Source: Vibrio intestinalis (GTDB lineage Bacteria; Pseudomonadota; Gammaproteobacteria; Enterobacterales; Vibrionaceae). From it: a stretch of DNA of 64,000 nucleotides. The notes under the pieces were generated by a model. It was not told the origin of the DNA. It searched no databases and was given only the letters and a program-made list of their open reading frames with translations. Numbering within the stretch: the stretch's first letter is position 1; every line of letters starts with the position of its first letter. The stretch spans positions 40,228 to 104,227 of the forward strand of contig NZ_JANAVY020000015.1 of NCBI RefSeq assembly GCF_025195085.2, given 5' to 3'. The position numbers were made by a program, and so were the translations under genes. Shown here one piece after another: positions 18,858 to 27,932 of this stretch.

Positions 18858-19033
18858 GTGTATTATTCCTTTAAGCTTACAACTGTACGCTAGAATATCA
18901 GCGTACACGTGTAAGTCAAATGATGGTTGTAGCAAAATGTTAAGCGAAAGTTCTAGAATGTTTTGCTTTTTCGTCACGATTGAATAGTATGAATGTTGGA
19001 ATAAATATTTACAGGAAGTAAAAGGGGCTAATA

Positions 19034-19594
19034 ATGGAAATAAAAGTAGCCGAATATAGTGACTATGAGCGTATCGCGCACTTACATGCGCAGAGTTGGC
19101 AGACCTATTATCAAGGTATTCTCGGCTCAAATTATTTGAATAACGACGTGGTTGAAGACCGCTTAGTTATTTGGCAGACCCGCCTAATTAACCCACCATT
19201 CAATCAACACGTCATCATCGCTGAAGAGGGCGGCTTACTGTGTGGCTTCATTTGCGCATTTGGTAATCATGACTTTGAAAAGGGCACCATCATCGATGCA
19301 CTACATATTGATGAGTCCTACCGTGGTCGAGGTTTGGGCGCAAAACTACTTAATGATATGGCCGAATGGATCGATCAGTTTTTCCCAGATAACGGCGTCT
19401 ATTTGGAAGTCATGGCAGAAAACAATCAAGCCAAAGATTTTTATGACCATATCGGTGGTGAGCACACTCTTGAGAGACTATGGGATGCACCATGCGGAAA
19501 TCAGGTGCCAGAGGTTATCTACACTTGGCCATCACCAAAAGCGTTATTAGACAATATCAAAACTGAGAAGTGTGTCGGTGTAGTAACAAATTGA
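19034..19594 (+). CDS. GNAT-family N-acetyltransferase
   Basis: 186 residues with the acetyl-CoA-binding motif A (ALHIDESYRGRGLGAKLL, R/Q-x-x-G-x-G/A) around residue 97, and motif B (YLEVMAENNQAKDFYDHIGG) after it. AAGGGG precedes ATG 19034. Probably a cytoplasmic acetyltransferase for a small molecule or protein; the substrate is not predictable. Divergent from the desaturase, in its own transcription unit. Confidence 0.85.
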   Translation: MEIKVAEYSDYERIAHLHAQSWQTYYQGILGSNYLNNDVVEDRLVIWQTRLINPPFNQHVIIAEEGGLLCGFICAFGNHDFEKGTIIDALHIDESYRGRGLGAKLLNDMAEWIDQFFPDNGVYLEVMAENNQAKDFYDHIGGEHTLERLWDAPCGNQVPEVIYTWPSPKALLDNIKTEKCVGVVTN

Positions 19595-19690
19595 AACAAC
19601 TTCGATCTCATGAATTGATACTTTTCGGACAAAAAAAAAGTACCGTTAGATAAGTTATTGTAGTTTCAAAACAAATCTAGCGGTTACTTT

Positions 19691-20809
19691 ATGAAAAAAA
19701 CCATTCTTGCTTCAGCGTTAGTTAGCACGCTGTTCCTTGCAGGTTGTGGCGAGCAGCAAGCTCAAAAGCAACTTCCCGCGCCACTTGTCGTGGCAGAGCC
19801 TGTACTGAGTACAACTCATCAACAAGGTAAGTCTTACATCGGCCGTGTCGAAGCGGTAGAAGACACCAACATCACAGCTCAAGTTTCCGGCTATTTGCAG
19901 CAGCGTCATTTTGACGAAGGACAAATGGTAGAGAAAGGCCAATTGCTATTTACTATCGAGCCATCTTCATTTGAGGCTCAGCTAGCAAGTGCCAAAGCAT
20001 CACTTGCCCAGGCCAAAGCAAGCCTAAAAAAGGCGCAGTTAGATTTTAACCGTGGTAAAAACCTGTTGCCAAAAGGCAGCATTTCTCAATCTGAATTCGA
20101 TAACTTAACCGCAGTTTTGTTGGGCGCTGAAGCGCAAGTTGAATCGGCAAGTGCTCAGCTTAAATTGGCTGAAGTTAACCTTTCTTACACTGAAATTCGC
20201 GCTCCATTTTCTGGCCGCATCAGTTCTAGCCAAGTCAGTACCGGTGATCTGGTTTCACCACAATCAGGAATCTTGACTACGCTAGTTAGCCTAGACCCTG
20301 TTCACACCAGTTTCAGTGTGAGTGAGCGTGAGCGCTTGCAGCTAGGAATGGATAAAGTAAAAGGTGACGGCAGTGAAGATGCCAGCGGCGTTGAAGTTCA
20401 AGTAATTCTAGAAAACGGTCAAGCGTTTGCCCATCTAGGTGAACTCGATTTCTTGGGTAACCGAATTGATTTAAATACTGGCACACTTGCAATGCGTGCT
20501 GTAATTCCAAACCCCGAGCATCAACTTTTACCGGGTCAGCACGTACGTGTTGAACTGCGAGAAAAGCAGCCGACTGACGTTCTTGTTGTACCACGTCGCG
20601 CAGTTCAAACAGACCTTGAAGGAAACTTCGTGATGGTTGTTGCTGAAGGTGATGTCGCGGAGCGCCGCAATGTTGAATTAGGTAAGCAGATTGAAAGCGG
20701 GATTATTATTCGTGATGGCCTAAACGCAGATGACAATGTGATTACCCAAGGTCTGCAACGAATCCGCAATGGCGTGCCTGTTCGTCTAGATACTAAGCCA
20801 CAGCAATAA
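19691..20809 (+). CDS. RND efflux periplasmic adaptor (membrane-fusion) lipoprotein
   Basis: 372 residues. The signal peptide ends in a lipobox (LVSTLFLAGC), so the protein is inner-membrane anchored and periplasmic. It has the lipoyl/biotinyl-like halves (GYLQQRHFDEGQMVEKGQLL and YTEIRAPFSGRISSS), a long helical hairpin between them, and a beta-barrel region. It links the RND pump encoded 10 bases downstream to an outer-membrane channel (usually TolC, not encoded here). Confidence 0.94.
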   Translation: MKKTILASALVSTLFLAGCGEQQAQKQLPAPLVVAEPVLSTTHQQGKSYIGRVEAVEDTNITAQVSGYLQQRHFDEGQMVEKGQLLFTIEPSSFEAQLASAKASLAQAKASLKKAQLDFNRGKNLLPKGSISQSEFDNLTAVLLGAEAQVESASAQLKLAEVNLSYTEIRAPFSGRISSSQVSTGDLVSPQSGILTTLVSLDPVHTSFSVSERERLQLGMDKVKGDGSEDASGVEVQVILENGQAFAHLGELDFLGNRIDLNTGTLAMRAVIPNPEHQLLPGQHVRVELREKQPTDVLVVPRRAVQTDLEGNFVMVVAEGDVAERRNVELGKQIESGIIIRDGLNADDNVITQGLQRIRNGVPVRLDTKPQQ

Positions 20810-20819
20810 TGGGGGCGAA

Positions 20820-23800
20820 ATGCTAAGTCGTTTCTTTATCCAGCGCCCAAAATTTGCGCTGGTTATCTCAATCATTCTAACTCTTGCAGGGGCGATCGCG
20901 TTGGCGATCTTGCCGGTTGCTGAGTATCCAAAAATTAGCCCGCCTTCGGTAAGTGTCTCGGCCTTCTATACTGGTGCAAGTGCTGAAGTGGTCGAGCAGG
21001 CGATAGCCGATCCGCTCGAAACCGCGGTGAACGGCGTTGAAAACATGATTTACATGTCTTCAAAGAGCGCTAACGATGGTTCATACAGCCTAAACGTAAC
21101 CTTCGATGTGGGTACTGACCCAGATATGGCACAGGTCAACGTGCAAAACCGTGTTTCGCAGATCGAATCTAAGCTTCCTCAGGAAGTTCGTATGGTCGGC
21201 ATCACGGTGAAAAAGCGTTCTCCTGACCTATTGATGGTGTTGAACTTCTACTCGCCTGATGGCCGTTACGATGACCAATTCTTGATTAACTACATTAACT
21301 TAAACGTGAAAGACCAATTGGCGCGCGTTAAAGGTATCAGTGAAGTTAACGTTATTGGCGGCGGTGAATACGCGATGCGTGTTTGGTTAGACCCTGAAAA
21401 AATGGCTAACCTAAAAATGACCACTACCGATGTCTATGCTGCTTTGGCTGAGCAGAACGTGCAGGTGGCGGCAGGCCGTGTCGGTGCTGCGCCATATAAT
21501 GATGCACAAGAAGTTCAATTCAACCTTGTGACCAAGGGGCGATTAGAATCGGTTGGTGAATTTGAAAACGTTGTGCTTCGCGCTAACCAAGATGGTTCAA
21601 CCGTTTATCTAAAAGACGTGGCTCGCGTTGAACTGGGTAAAAAGTTCTACGATGGCAGTGGTAAGTTCCGCGGCCAAGATGCATCCATCGTTGCTCTGTC
21701 ATTACAATCTGATGCCAACGCGCTAGAAAGTGGCCAAGCGGTAATGGATCTGCTGGATAACTTGAGCGTTAATTTCCCTGAAGGCATGGATTACGAAACC
21801 AGTTACGATACTACCGTATTCGTTGCTGAATCGATCAAAGGGGTAGTAAAAACACTAATTGAAGCTATCTTGCTAGTAATCGCGGTGACCTACTTGTTCT
21901 TAGGTAGTGCGCGTGCGACGTTGATTCCTGTCGTTGCGATTCCAGTTTCTCTGATTGGTACGTTTGCAGTAATGCAAATGACCGGCTTTACCATTAACAC
22001 GGTGACACTGTTTGGTTTGATCTTGGCGATTGGTATCGTTGTTGATGACGCGATTTTGGTTATCGAAAACGTTGATACCAAGATGGCTAATGACCCAAGC
22101 CTGACGCCGCGTAAAGCGACATTGCTGGCGATGAAAGACGTGACGGGGCCAATCCTTACCTCAACACTTGTATTGTTGGCGGTATTCTTACCTGTTGCCA
22201 TGCTTCCGGGTATTACGGGCATCATGTATCGTCAGTTTGCGTTAACTATCTGTATTTCGGTAGTTATCTCATCGATTAACGCGCTTACGCTATCACCAGC
22301 ACTATGTTCATTGGTGCTTAAACAGGGTGGTGGTAACACGGCAAATTGGTTTAAGGCCTTTAACCGCGGCCTAGATAAAGTCACTCATCGTTATGGTCAA
22401 ATTGCAGGATTCTTGGTTAAAAAGGCGTTATTGCTGGTTGGCTTCTTTATCGTTGCAGTTGCTGCGGTAACCATGTTTGCCAAAACCACCTCGACGGCAT
22501 TTGTCCCACAAGAAGATAAAGGCATTTTGCTGGTTAACGTTCAGCTACCTGATTCGGCTTCTCTATCGCGTACTGAAGCGGTGACTGAAGATCTGATTAA
22601 GATGGTTGAGCAAGAGCCGGGCGTGGATGGCGTTACTGTAGCGAACGGTTTCGCATTCATGACGGGGGCAGCAGCGTCTAACGGTGCATCTCTGTTTATC
22701 AAACTTCATGACTGGGAAATGCGTAATGGCTTAGAGGGTGAACACTCTTCTAACGCGATCGCGCAACGCATTAATGGCCGAGCTGCAATGCAATTGCCAC
22801 AAGCCGTAGTATTTGCGATGGGCCCACCGGCGGTTCCGGGTATGGGTGCTGCGTCAGGCTTTGAGTTTGTTCTTGAAGATACCCTTGGCCGAAGCCGTAC
22901 CGATCTAGCGGTTGTGATGAACCAGCTCATCGAAGAAGCGAAAAAGCAGCCTGAAATCGCGTTTGCGTTCTCTACCTTCCGTGCCAACGTGCCGCATTAC
23001 TATGTGGATATTGACCGAGAAAAAGCGCAACAGCTTGGTATTCCATTAGCGAGCATCTTCCAAACGCTACAGGGTAACTTAGGTTCGCTGTATGTGAATG
23101 ACTTCACCATGTTTGGTAAGAACTTCCGCGTGACAATGCAAGCAGACAGCGAACACCGCAGCAGTATGGACGATTTGGAGCGTTTCCATGTACGTTCATC
23201 AAGTGGTCAAATGATTCCACTTAGCACGCTAGTCAGTTATGAGCAGATTTTTGAACCAGACGTAGCGTGGCGTTACAACATGTACCGTTCGGCAGTGATT
23301 CAAGGTCAACCGGCTCCGGGTTACTCAAGTGGTGATGCGATTGCTGCGATGGAACGCGTAGCGGCTGAGTTCTTGCCACAAGGCTACCAATATGAATGGA
23401 CAGGTATGGCTTACCAAGAAGTTCTAGCGGGTAACCAAGCGATTTACGCATTTGCTCTGGCATTGATCTTTATCTACTTGTTTATGGTGGCTCAGTACGA
23501 GAGTTGGAGTATTCCTCTGGCGATTATCTTGGTTGTTCCGGTCGCGACATTAGGCTCTTTCTTAGCGTTGAACTTAACCGGTACACCACTCAACTTATAC
23601 GCACAGATAGGCTTAGTCTTGCTCATAGCCTTAGCGGCGAAGAACGCAATATTGATTGTGGAATTCGCCAAAGTTGAGCGTGAAGAAAAAGATGAAGAGA
23701 TCGACAAAGCAGCGGTTCAAGGCGGTAAGCTACGTTTCCGCGCGGTAAACATGACGTCATGGTCGTTTATCTTAGGTATATTTCCACTTATCTTCGCTAA

Positions 23801-23972
23801 TGGAGCAGGGCATATCAGCCAAAACTCGCTGGGTATCTCGTTAGTGGGCGGCTTACTTTGTGTGTTGCTAGCCGGTACTTTCTTGATCCCGGGCTTCTAT
23901 GCCATGGTTCAACGTCAGCGTGAAAAAGTACACGGTGGCAGTACCAAGCTAGAAGAATTAGATGATGAATAA
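20820..23972 (+). CDS. RND multidrug efflux pump inner-membrane subunit
   Basis: The 1050-residue proton-driven transporter of the AcrB/HAE-1 type has twelve expected membrane helices and two large periplasmic loops. The proton-relay motif is seen as GLILAIGIVVDDAILVIENV in TM4 (DD pair), the N-terminus is the canonical FFIQRPKFALVISIIL, and the TM10-11 region has ALAAKNAILIVEFA. It forms an operon with the adaptor. No regulator gene lies next to it. Substrates cannot be told from sequence; Vibrio Vex/Vme pumps typically export bile salts, detergents and drugs. Confidence 0.95.
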   Translation: MLSRFFIQRPKFALVISIILTLAGAIALAILPVAEYPKISPPSVSVSAFYTGASAEVVEQAIADPLETAVNGVENMIYMSSKSANDGSYSLNVTFDVGTDPDMAQVNVQNRVSQIESKLPQEVRMVGITVKKRSPDLLMVLNFYSPDGRYDDQFLINYINLNVKDQLARVKGISEVNVIGGGEYAMRVWLDPEKMANLKMTTTDVYAALAEQNVQVAAGRVGAAPYNDAQEVQFNLVTKGRLESVGEFENVVLRANQDGSTVYLKDVARVELGKKFYDGSGKFRGQDASIVALSLQSDANALESGQAVMDLLDNLSVNFPEGMDYETSYDTTVFVAESIKGVVKTLIEAILLVIAVTYLFLGSARATLIPVVAIPVSLIGTFAVMQMTGFTINTVTLFGLILAIGIVVDDAILVIENVDTKMANDPSLTPRKATLLAMKDVTGPILTSTLVLLAVFLPVAMLPGITGIMYRQFALTICISVVISSINALTLSPALCSLVLKQGGGNTANWFKAFNRGLDKVTHRYGQIAGFLVKKALLLVGFFIVAVAAVTMFAKTTSTAFVPQEDKGILLVNVQLPDSASLSRTEAVTEDLIKMVEQEPGVDGVTVANGFAFMTGAAASNGASLFIKLHDWEMRNGLEGEHSSNAIAQRINGRAAMQLPQAVVFAMGPPAVPGMGAASGFEFVLEDTLGRSRTDLAVVMNQLIEEAKKQPEIAFAFSTFRANVPHYYVDIDREKAQQLGIPLASIFQTLQGNLGSLYVNDFTMFGKNFRVTMQADSEHRSSMDDLERFHVRSSSGQMIPLSTLVSYEQIFEPDVAWRYNMYRSAVIQGQPAPGYSSGDAIAAMERVAAEFLPQGYQYEWTGMAYQEVLAGNQAIYAFALALIFIYLFMVAQYESWSIPLAIILVVPVATLGSFLALNLTGTPLNLYAQIGLVLLIALAAKNAILIVEFAKVEREEKDEEIDKAAVQGGKLRFRAVNMTSWSFILGIFPLIFANGAGHISQNSLGISLVGGLLCVLLAGTFLIPGFYAMVQRQREKVHGGSTKLEELDDE

Positions 23973-23992
23973 AAACCATCGAAATTAAACCA

Positions 23993-24022
23993 AGCCAGCA
24001 GCTAACCCTGCTGGCTTTTTTA
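23993..24022 (+). terminator. Terminator of the RND operon
   Basis: AGCCAGCAG-CTAACC-CTGCTGGCT, 9-bp stem, followed by TTTTTAG. Confidence 0.9.
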
Positions 24023-24085
24023 GTTCTATTCATCTTGAATTTGTTAGGTATACTCAAGTGATTAACGTTGTGGAGAACAAAAACA

Positions 24086-25072
24086 ATGACAGCAAGAGTG
24101 CCAACCAACATCATTACCGGTTTTTTAGGCGTCGGTAAGACCACCACCATTTTGAATTTATTACGTGATAAGCCTGAAAATGAAAAATGGGCTGTGTTGG
24201 TAAATGAATTTGGTGAAATTGGTATTGATGGCGCGATGCTGACTGACCAAGGCGCTTTAATTAAAGAAGTGCCGGGCGGTTGTATGTGCTGTACCGCAGG
24301 CGTGCCTATGTCTGTTGGTATCAACGCGTTATTACGCCAGAAGCCTGACCGTTTGATCATTGAACCTACGGGGTTAGGTCACCCGAAGGAAGTTATCGCG
24401 ACACTGACCTCTGAACAATACGAGAAATACGTCGATCTTAAAGCAACGATTGCCTTGCTCGACCCTCGTAACCTTTCTAATGAGAAATACACGTCTAATC
24501 AGAACTTCAATGATCAGTTAGACAGTGCCGACGTCGTGATTGGCAACAAAATCGATATGTGCCTCGCCTCTGATGTGGATGCATTTAATGATTGGGTAAC
24601 CGAGCAAGCGCCGCCTAAAGTGTTTAGCAAGTTGGTGAAAAACGGAGAGCTGCCAGTTGAAGTGTTAGATATTGAGCGCGTGTTTGGCTCATCTTCTACC
24701 CATGTTGAAGCGCATCATCATCACCATGCGAGCATGGAACCTCAATTTGAGTTACCTCATGGTGAGGCGTTTATCCGCAGAGAAAACAAAGGCCAAGGTT
24801 ATTTCAGCTGTGGTTGGTTGTTTGGTGCAGAATATAACTTCGATTTTGATCAACTGTTTTCGATGTTATCTGATTTAACCGCAGAGCGAGTCAAAGCCGT
24901 GGTAAATACCGATAAGGGCTGCTTTGCATTTAATGTGGCAAACGGTGTGGTCTCGGTTAATGAGTTAAGCCTAGAGGGGTTTGAATCTCGCCTTGAAGTG
25001 ATTGATTCTCAGCTAATGCCATGGGATCAACTCGAACCTGTGTTACTGAAATTGGCGGGTATCCCAACCTAA
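24086..25072 (+). CDS. yeiR: CobW/COG0523-family zinc-binding GTPase, YeiR-like
   Basis: The 328-residue metal-associated GTPase shows Walker A GFLGVGKTTT near residue 10, the metal-binding GGCMCC near 70, NKID near 150, a histidine cluster (HVEAHHHHH) near 212, and the C-terminal CobW_C domain. Similarity to remembered E. coli YeiR is strong over the first 150 residues (NEKWAVLVNEFGE, IEPTGLGHPK). Such GTPases are zinc-insertion or zinc-sensing chaperones. ATG 24086 is used, with GGAG about 10 bases before it; the in-frame TTG 18 bases upstream is less likely. Confidence 0.9.
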   Translation: MTARVPTNIITGFLGVGKTTTILNLLRDKPENEKWAVLVNEFGEIGIDGAMLTDQGALIKEVPGGCMCCTAGVPMSVGINALLRQKPDRLIIEPTGLGHPKEVIATLTSEQYEKYVDLKATIALLDPRNLSNEKYTSNQNFNDQLDSADVVIGNKIDMCLASDVDAFNDWVTEQAPPKVFSKLVKNGELPVEVLDIERVFGSSSTHVEAHHHHHASMEPQFELPHGEAFIRRENKGQGYFSCGWLFGAEYNFDFDQLFSMLSDLTAERVKAVVNTDKGCFAFNVANGVVSVNELSLEGFESRLEVIDSQLMPWDQLEPVLLKLAGIPT

Positions 25073-25103
25073 GTTAGGTAAGTTAACTGAATATGATAAT
25101 CGA

Positions 25104-25130
25104 AGCCGCGTTTGATACGCGGCTTTGTTT
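25104..25130 (+). terminator. Terminator after the YeiR-like gene
   Basis: AGCCGCG-TTTGATA-CGCGGCT stem followed by TTGTTTTG, between two convergent genes. Confidence 0.75.
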
Positions 25131-25140
25131 TGCGTCCAAT

Positions 25141-26283
25141 TTAAGACGGGTTATGCAGCTCATCGACAATGGCTAAAAATAGCGAACTTGCGGTGTTAAG
25201 GATCTCATCTGGGAAGTCATAGTCAGGGTTGTGTAGCTCAGGATGGTGCTCGCCACTTCCAATACCAAATAATGCGCCCGGAGCATGTAATAGGAATTCG
25301 GCAAAGTCTTCCGACCAACGCATTGGTTGGTCTAGATCATGGATGTCAAAATTGAGTTTTTTGGCACGGTTACGAACCAAATCCACATGGGCTTTAGAAT
25401 TAACCGCGGCATTAAATGGTTCGTGCCAACTGTGACTTATCGAGAGTTTAGAGCTTTGTTGAATGTGACTAAGCTTACTGATTAACTGCTGCTTCATATC
25501 ATCAAACGCTTGGTTTGATTCGCTTCTCAGCGTTGCCATTATTTTGCCTGCGCCAGCTGAAACTCCGAATGCTTCTTCACCTAATTGAGCATTAACAATA
25601 GTGACCAAAGTAAAAACGTTTGAATATTGATTCGGTAGGTTTTGTAAGAACGCTAATATCTCAATAAACTCATTAATAGGGCTGATGCCATTTTCTGGAT
25701 AAGCAGCATGAGAGGTTTTGCCTTCTAGCTTAATGCTGATGCCAGTCGAAGCGCATGAGAAGGTTTGCTCTTTTACGATAATCTGATGCTTTGGTCTGCC
25801 CGGTAAATTGTGATAGGCGAAAACATTGTCAATCGCTTGGTTTTTTAACGCAGCATGGCTAATCATCGCAGCGGCTCCGACGCCAGTCTCTTCCGCAGGC
25901 TGAAAAAGTAGTATGACTTTGCCCGTTTTTGGCGGTGTTGCGCGAAGTTGCTGCGCGACTTTAAGTAACGAGGTGGTGTGTCCATCATGGCCGCATGCGT
26001 GCATCACGCCGATGTTTTTCGATACATGCTGATGATTCGATTTTTCTAACACCGCGACGGCATCAAAGTCTGCTCGTAGTAGAGTTGTTTGACCTTCAAA
26101 ACCACTATCAATAATGCATATTACGCCATGTCCTCCAACGCCTTTGATTGGTTGCAGTCCAAACTCAGTTAATTGGTTAGCGATCAGCTTAGCAGTGTTG
26201 GCTTCCTTACCCGAAAGCTCAGGTTGTTGGTGGAGTGATTTTCTAAATGCCGCAGCGTCAAATGGTGGAGGTTGAGTACTCAT
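25141..26283 (-). CDS. M20-family amidohydrolase (metal-dependent peptidase/amidase)
   Basis: The 380-residue cytosolic hydrolase of the aminoacylase/hippuricase group has HACGHDGHTTSLLK (metal ligands) near 97, FQPAEETGVGAA (catalytic Glu pair) near 132, and a late metal-ligand region around HHPELHNPDYDFPD near 350. A dimerisation domain occupies about 175-290. No signal peptide. The substrate is probably an N-acyl amino acid, but cannot be specified. Single gene, convergent with yeiR. Confidence 0.9.
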   Translation of the reverse strand: MSTQPPPFDAAAFRKSLHQQPELSGKEANTAKLIANQLTEFGLQPIKGVGGHGVICIIDSGFEGQTTLLRADFDAVAVLEKSNHQHVSKNIGVMHACGHDGHTTSLLKVAQQLRATPPKTGKVILLFQPAEETGVGAAAMISHAALKNQAIDNVFAYHNLPGRPKHQIIVKEQTFSCASTGISIKLEGKTSHAAYPENGISPINEFIEILAFLQNLPNQYSNVFTLVTIVNAQLGEEAFGVSAGAGKIMATLRSESNQAFDDMKQQLISKLSHIQQSSKLSISHSWHEPFNAAVNSKAHVDLVRNRAKKLNFDIHDLDQPMRWSEDFAEFLLHAPGALFGIGSGEHHPELHNPDYDFPDEILNTASSLFLAIVDELHNPS

Positions 26284-26382
26284 AACGTGCCTTAATGATG
26301 ACCTTTACGCGGGCATGGTAACGTATTCAAACGGTTGTAATTGCTTGTTTGCGCACAGTTTTGTGTATGAGAGTTAGGAGGG

Positions 26383-26416
26383 GTAGATAAAGAAAGAGCG
26401 ACATGATGTCGCTCTT
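26383..26416 (-). terminator. ylqF terminator
   Basis: A near-perfect palindrome AAGAGCGACAT-G-ATGTCGCTCTT (26394-26416), followed on the minus strand by TCTTTATC, about 30 bases beyond the ylqF stop. Confidence 0.7.
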
Positions 26417-26447
26417 ATAGATTTGATTCTCGCTGATGTGAAACGAC

Positions 26448-27392
26448 TTAACGCTTGTTTTTTAAGTAACGCTTGCGTCGTTCTTCTTTCTTTTTCGCTT
26501 TTTCTTCTGCGCGGCGGGCGGCTTCAATCTCTACTTGAATTAATTCTTCGGTGATCATCTCTGGTTTTTCAAGAGTCACTTGACCCAGAGTGCCACTGCG
26601 AAGTTCGTGCAGCAGAATTTCAGATGCTTTGTGCAGATCAACACGACCACCAGAGCGAAGAGCTCCACGACGACGGCCAATCTCTTCCATCAGTTCAATA
26701 TCAGATTCAGGCAGTTCTTCAATTTGGTAGCGATCTTGAAGCTTCTCTGGGTAGGCTTGAGCTAGATATTCTACGGTGTAAAACGCCACTTCATCGTATT
26801 CCATCGCCGTATCTTTTACTGCGCCAGTCGCCGCAAGGCGGAAACCACTGTGAGGGTTTTCAACTTTTGGCCACAGAATTCCCGGAGTGTCAGACAACAC
26901 AATGCCATTTTGCAGGTTAATGCGTTGCTGGCGACGTGTTACCGCAGGTTGGTTACCGGTAACAGCAATGGTTCGACCCGCTAAGCTGTTGATAATGGTC
27001 GATTTGCCCACATTCGGAATACCCATAATCATGGTGCGAATGTTTTTACCAATTTCTTCACGGTGCGGTGCGAGCTTACGCACTAGCTCCATGATTTTAT
27101 TAACTTCTTGAGCTTGTGAAGTCGTAATCGCAATGGCTTTTACGTTGTGCTCTTTCTCAAAGTGGTCAATCCAAAGTTGAGTGAGTTCTGGATCGGCAAG
27201 ATCGCGCTTGTTTAGAACCTTAACAACGGGTTTGTCGCCTTTGAGCTCTGCGATCATTGGGTTTTCGCTACTGAAAGGAATGCGTGCGTCAAGCACTTCG
27301 ATGATGACATCGATTTGAGGGATAGCCTCTGCAATCTCTTTTTGAGCCTTGTGCATGTGGCCCGGAAACCATTGGATTTTACTTGCAACCAT
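26448..27392 (-). CDS. ylqF: Ribosome-biogenesis GTPase YlqF/RbgA
   Basis: Circularly permuted GTPase for late 50S assembly. The order G4 (VLNKRDLAD, about residue 60), G1 (GIPNVGKSTIINSL, about 122) and G3 (DTPG, about 170) is diagnostic. 314 residues, starting ATG 27392, with a lysine/arginine-rich C-terminal tail (KKKEERRKRYLKNKR) suited to rRNA binding. It is the last clearly backbone gene before the accessory block. Confidence 0.95.
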   Translation of the reverse strand: MVASKIQWFPGHMHKAQKEIAEAIPQIDVIIEVLDARIPFSSENPMIAELKGDKPVVKVLNKRDLADPELTQLWIDHFEKEHNVKAIAITTSQAQEVNKIMELVRKLAPHREEIGKNIRTMIMGIPNVGKSTIINSLAGRTIAVTGNQPAVTRRQQRINLQNGIVLSDTPGILWPKVENPHSGFRLAATGAVKDTAMEYDEVAFYTVEYLAQAYPEKLQDRYQIEELPESDIELMEEIGRRRGALRSGGRVDLHKASEILLHELRSGTLGQVTLEKPEMITEELIQVEIEAARRAEEKAKKKEERRKRYLKNKR

Positions 27393-27427
27393 ATGAAAAT
27401 CTTACCTTTTATTTTTATGGTTAGGCT

Positions 27428-27448
27428 GGTGGGGTATCAGGTGGGGTA
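27428..27448 (+). repeat. Short direct repeat upstream of ylqF
   Basis: GGTGGGGTA occurs at 27428-27436 and 27440-27448, with a further GGGGTA at 27470-27475. It lies 36-83 bases upstream of ylqF at the switch from backbone to accessory content. It could be part of a promoter or a relic of integration; no tRNA is seen here. Confidence 0.35.
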
Positions 27449-27604
27449 CCAAAAGAGAAATCAGATAGAGGGGTACTGAAGTATTTAACGACCACCTGAA
27501 GCCACGTCAGCAATGTTGTGATCATTTTAACACTTTAACGGTTAGGACGAAAATCTTAGTCGATTAAACTTTAACTAAAAAGAGCGCAGCTAGCCGGGTT
27601 ATTG

Positions 27605-27643
27605 GGATATCTGATCAAATACCGTTATCTGAATAGATATCCC
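27605..27643. repeat. Inverted repeat at the left edge of the accessory block
   Basis: GGGATATCT (27605-27613) and AGATATCCC (27635-27643) are perfect reverse complements with a 21-base spacer. It might be a recombinase or regulator site. Between 27644 and 27793 I see no convincing gene; a 65-codon frame starting at 27673 lacks support. Confidence 0.4.
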
Positions 27644-27793
27644 AGCAATGCCAGGTCAAGAAAGAGCGGTTTATGAGAAGAGTACAAGCTCTATCTCCAG
27701 CGGAGGAAAATGAAACCATCTCTATGAATCATATATATAAATTACACGTATATGAGTTACAGTTACTGTTTTTAGTATTACAACCAACATTTA

Positions 27794-27924
27794 TTCTGTG
27801 CATACAGAAAATCACGGGTTTACCCGTGGATGAATGCCAATTCCAAAATTACAGCGTAAGCTGTTTGTAATTTTGGTCAACGCTTTAGCGTTGTAACGGT
27901 AAGTACCCCAGGCATGCCCGGGGG
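27794..27924 (+). mobile_element. Cluster of six small hairpins, possible IS200/IS605-type end (REP- or omega-RNA-like)
   Basis: Within 131 bases are six stems, mostly with four-base loops: TTCTGT-GCAT-ACAGAA (27794-27809), CACGGG-TTTA-CCCGTG (27813-27828), CCAAAATTACA...TGTAATTTTGG (27843-27876) enclosing ACAGC-GTAA-GCTGT (27851-27864), CAACGC-TTTA-GCGTTG (27878-27893), and CCCC-A-GGCATGCC-C-GGGG (27906-27923). The last resembles the C-rich/G-rich terminal hairpin at the right end of IS605/TnpB elements. No transposase is present, so this would be a solo end, a REP-like element, or a strong structured terminator for the minus-strand gene ending at 27933. Confidence 0.4.
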
Positions 27925-27932
27925 AATCTTTG

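Noticed and set aside
27794..27809. LexA/SOS box (CTG...CAG)
   Set aside because: The spacing between CTG and CAG is 6 bases, whereas the LexA consensus needs 10; it is better read as a hairpin.
27673..27870. 65-codon plus-strand frame left of the hairpin cluster
   Set aside because: It runs straight through the hairpins, has no recognised domain, and does not resemble TnpA or TnpB.
27794..27924. Integron attC (VCR-like) site
   Set aside because: The conserved VCR core sequences and the single long imperfect palindrome are absent; here there are separate short stems.
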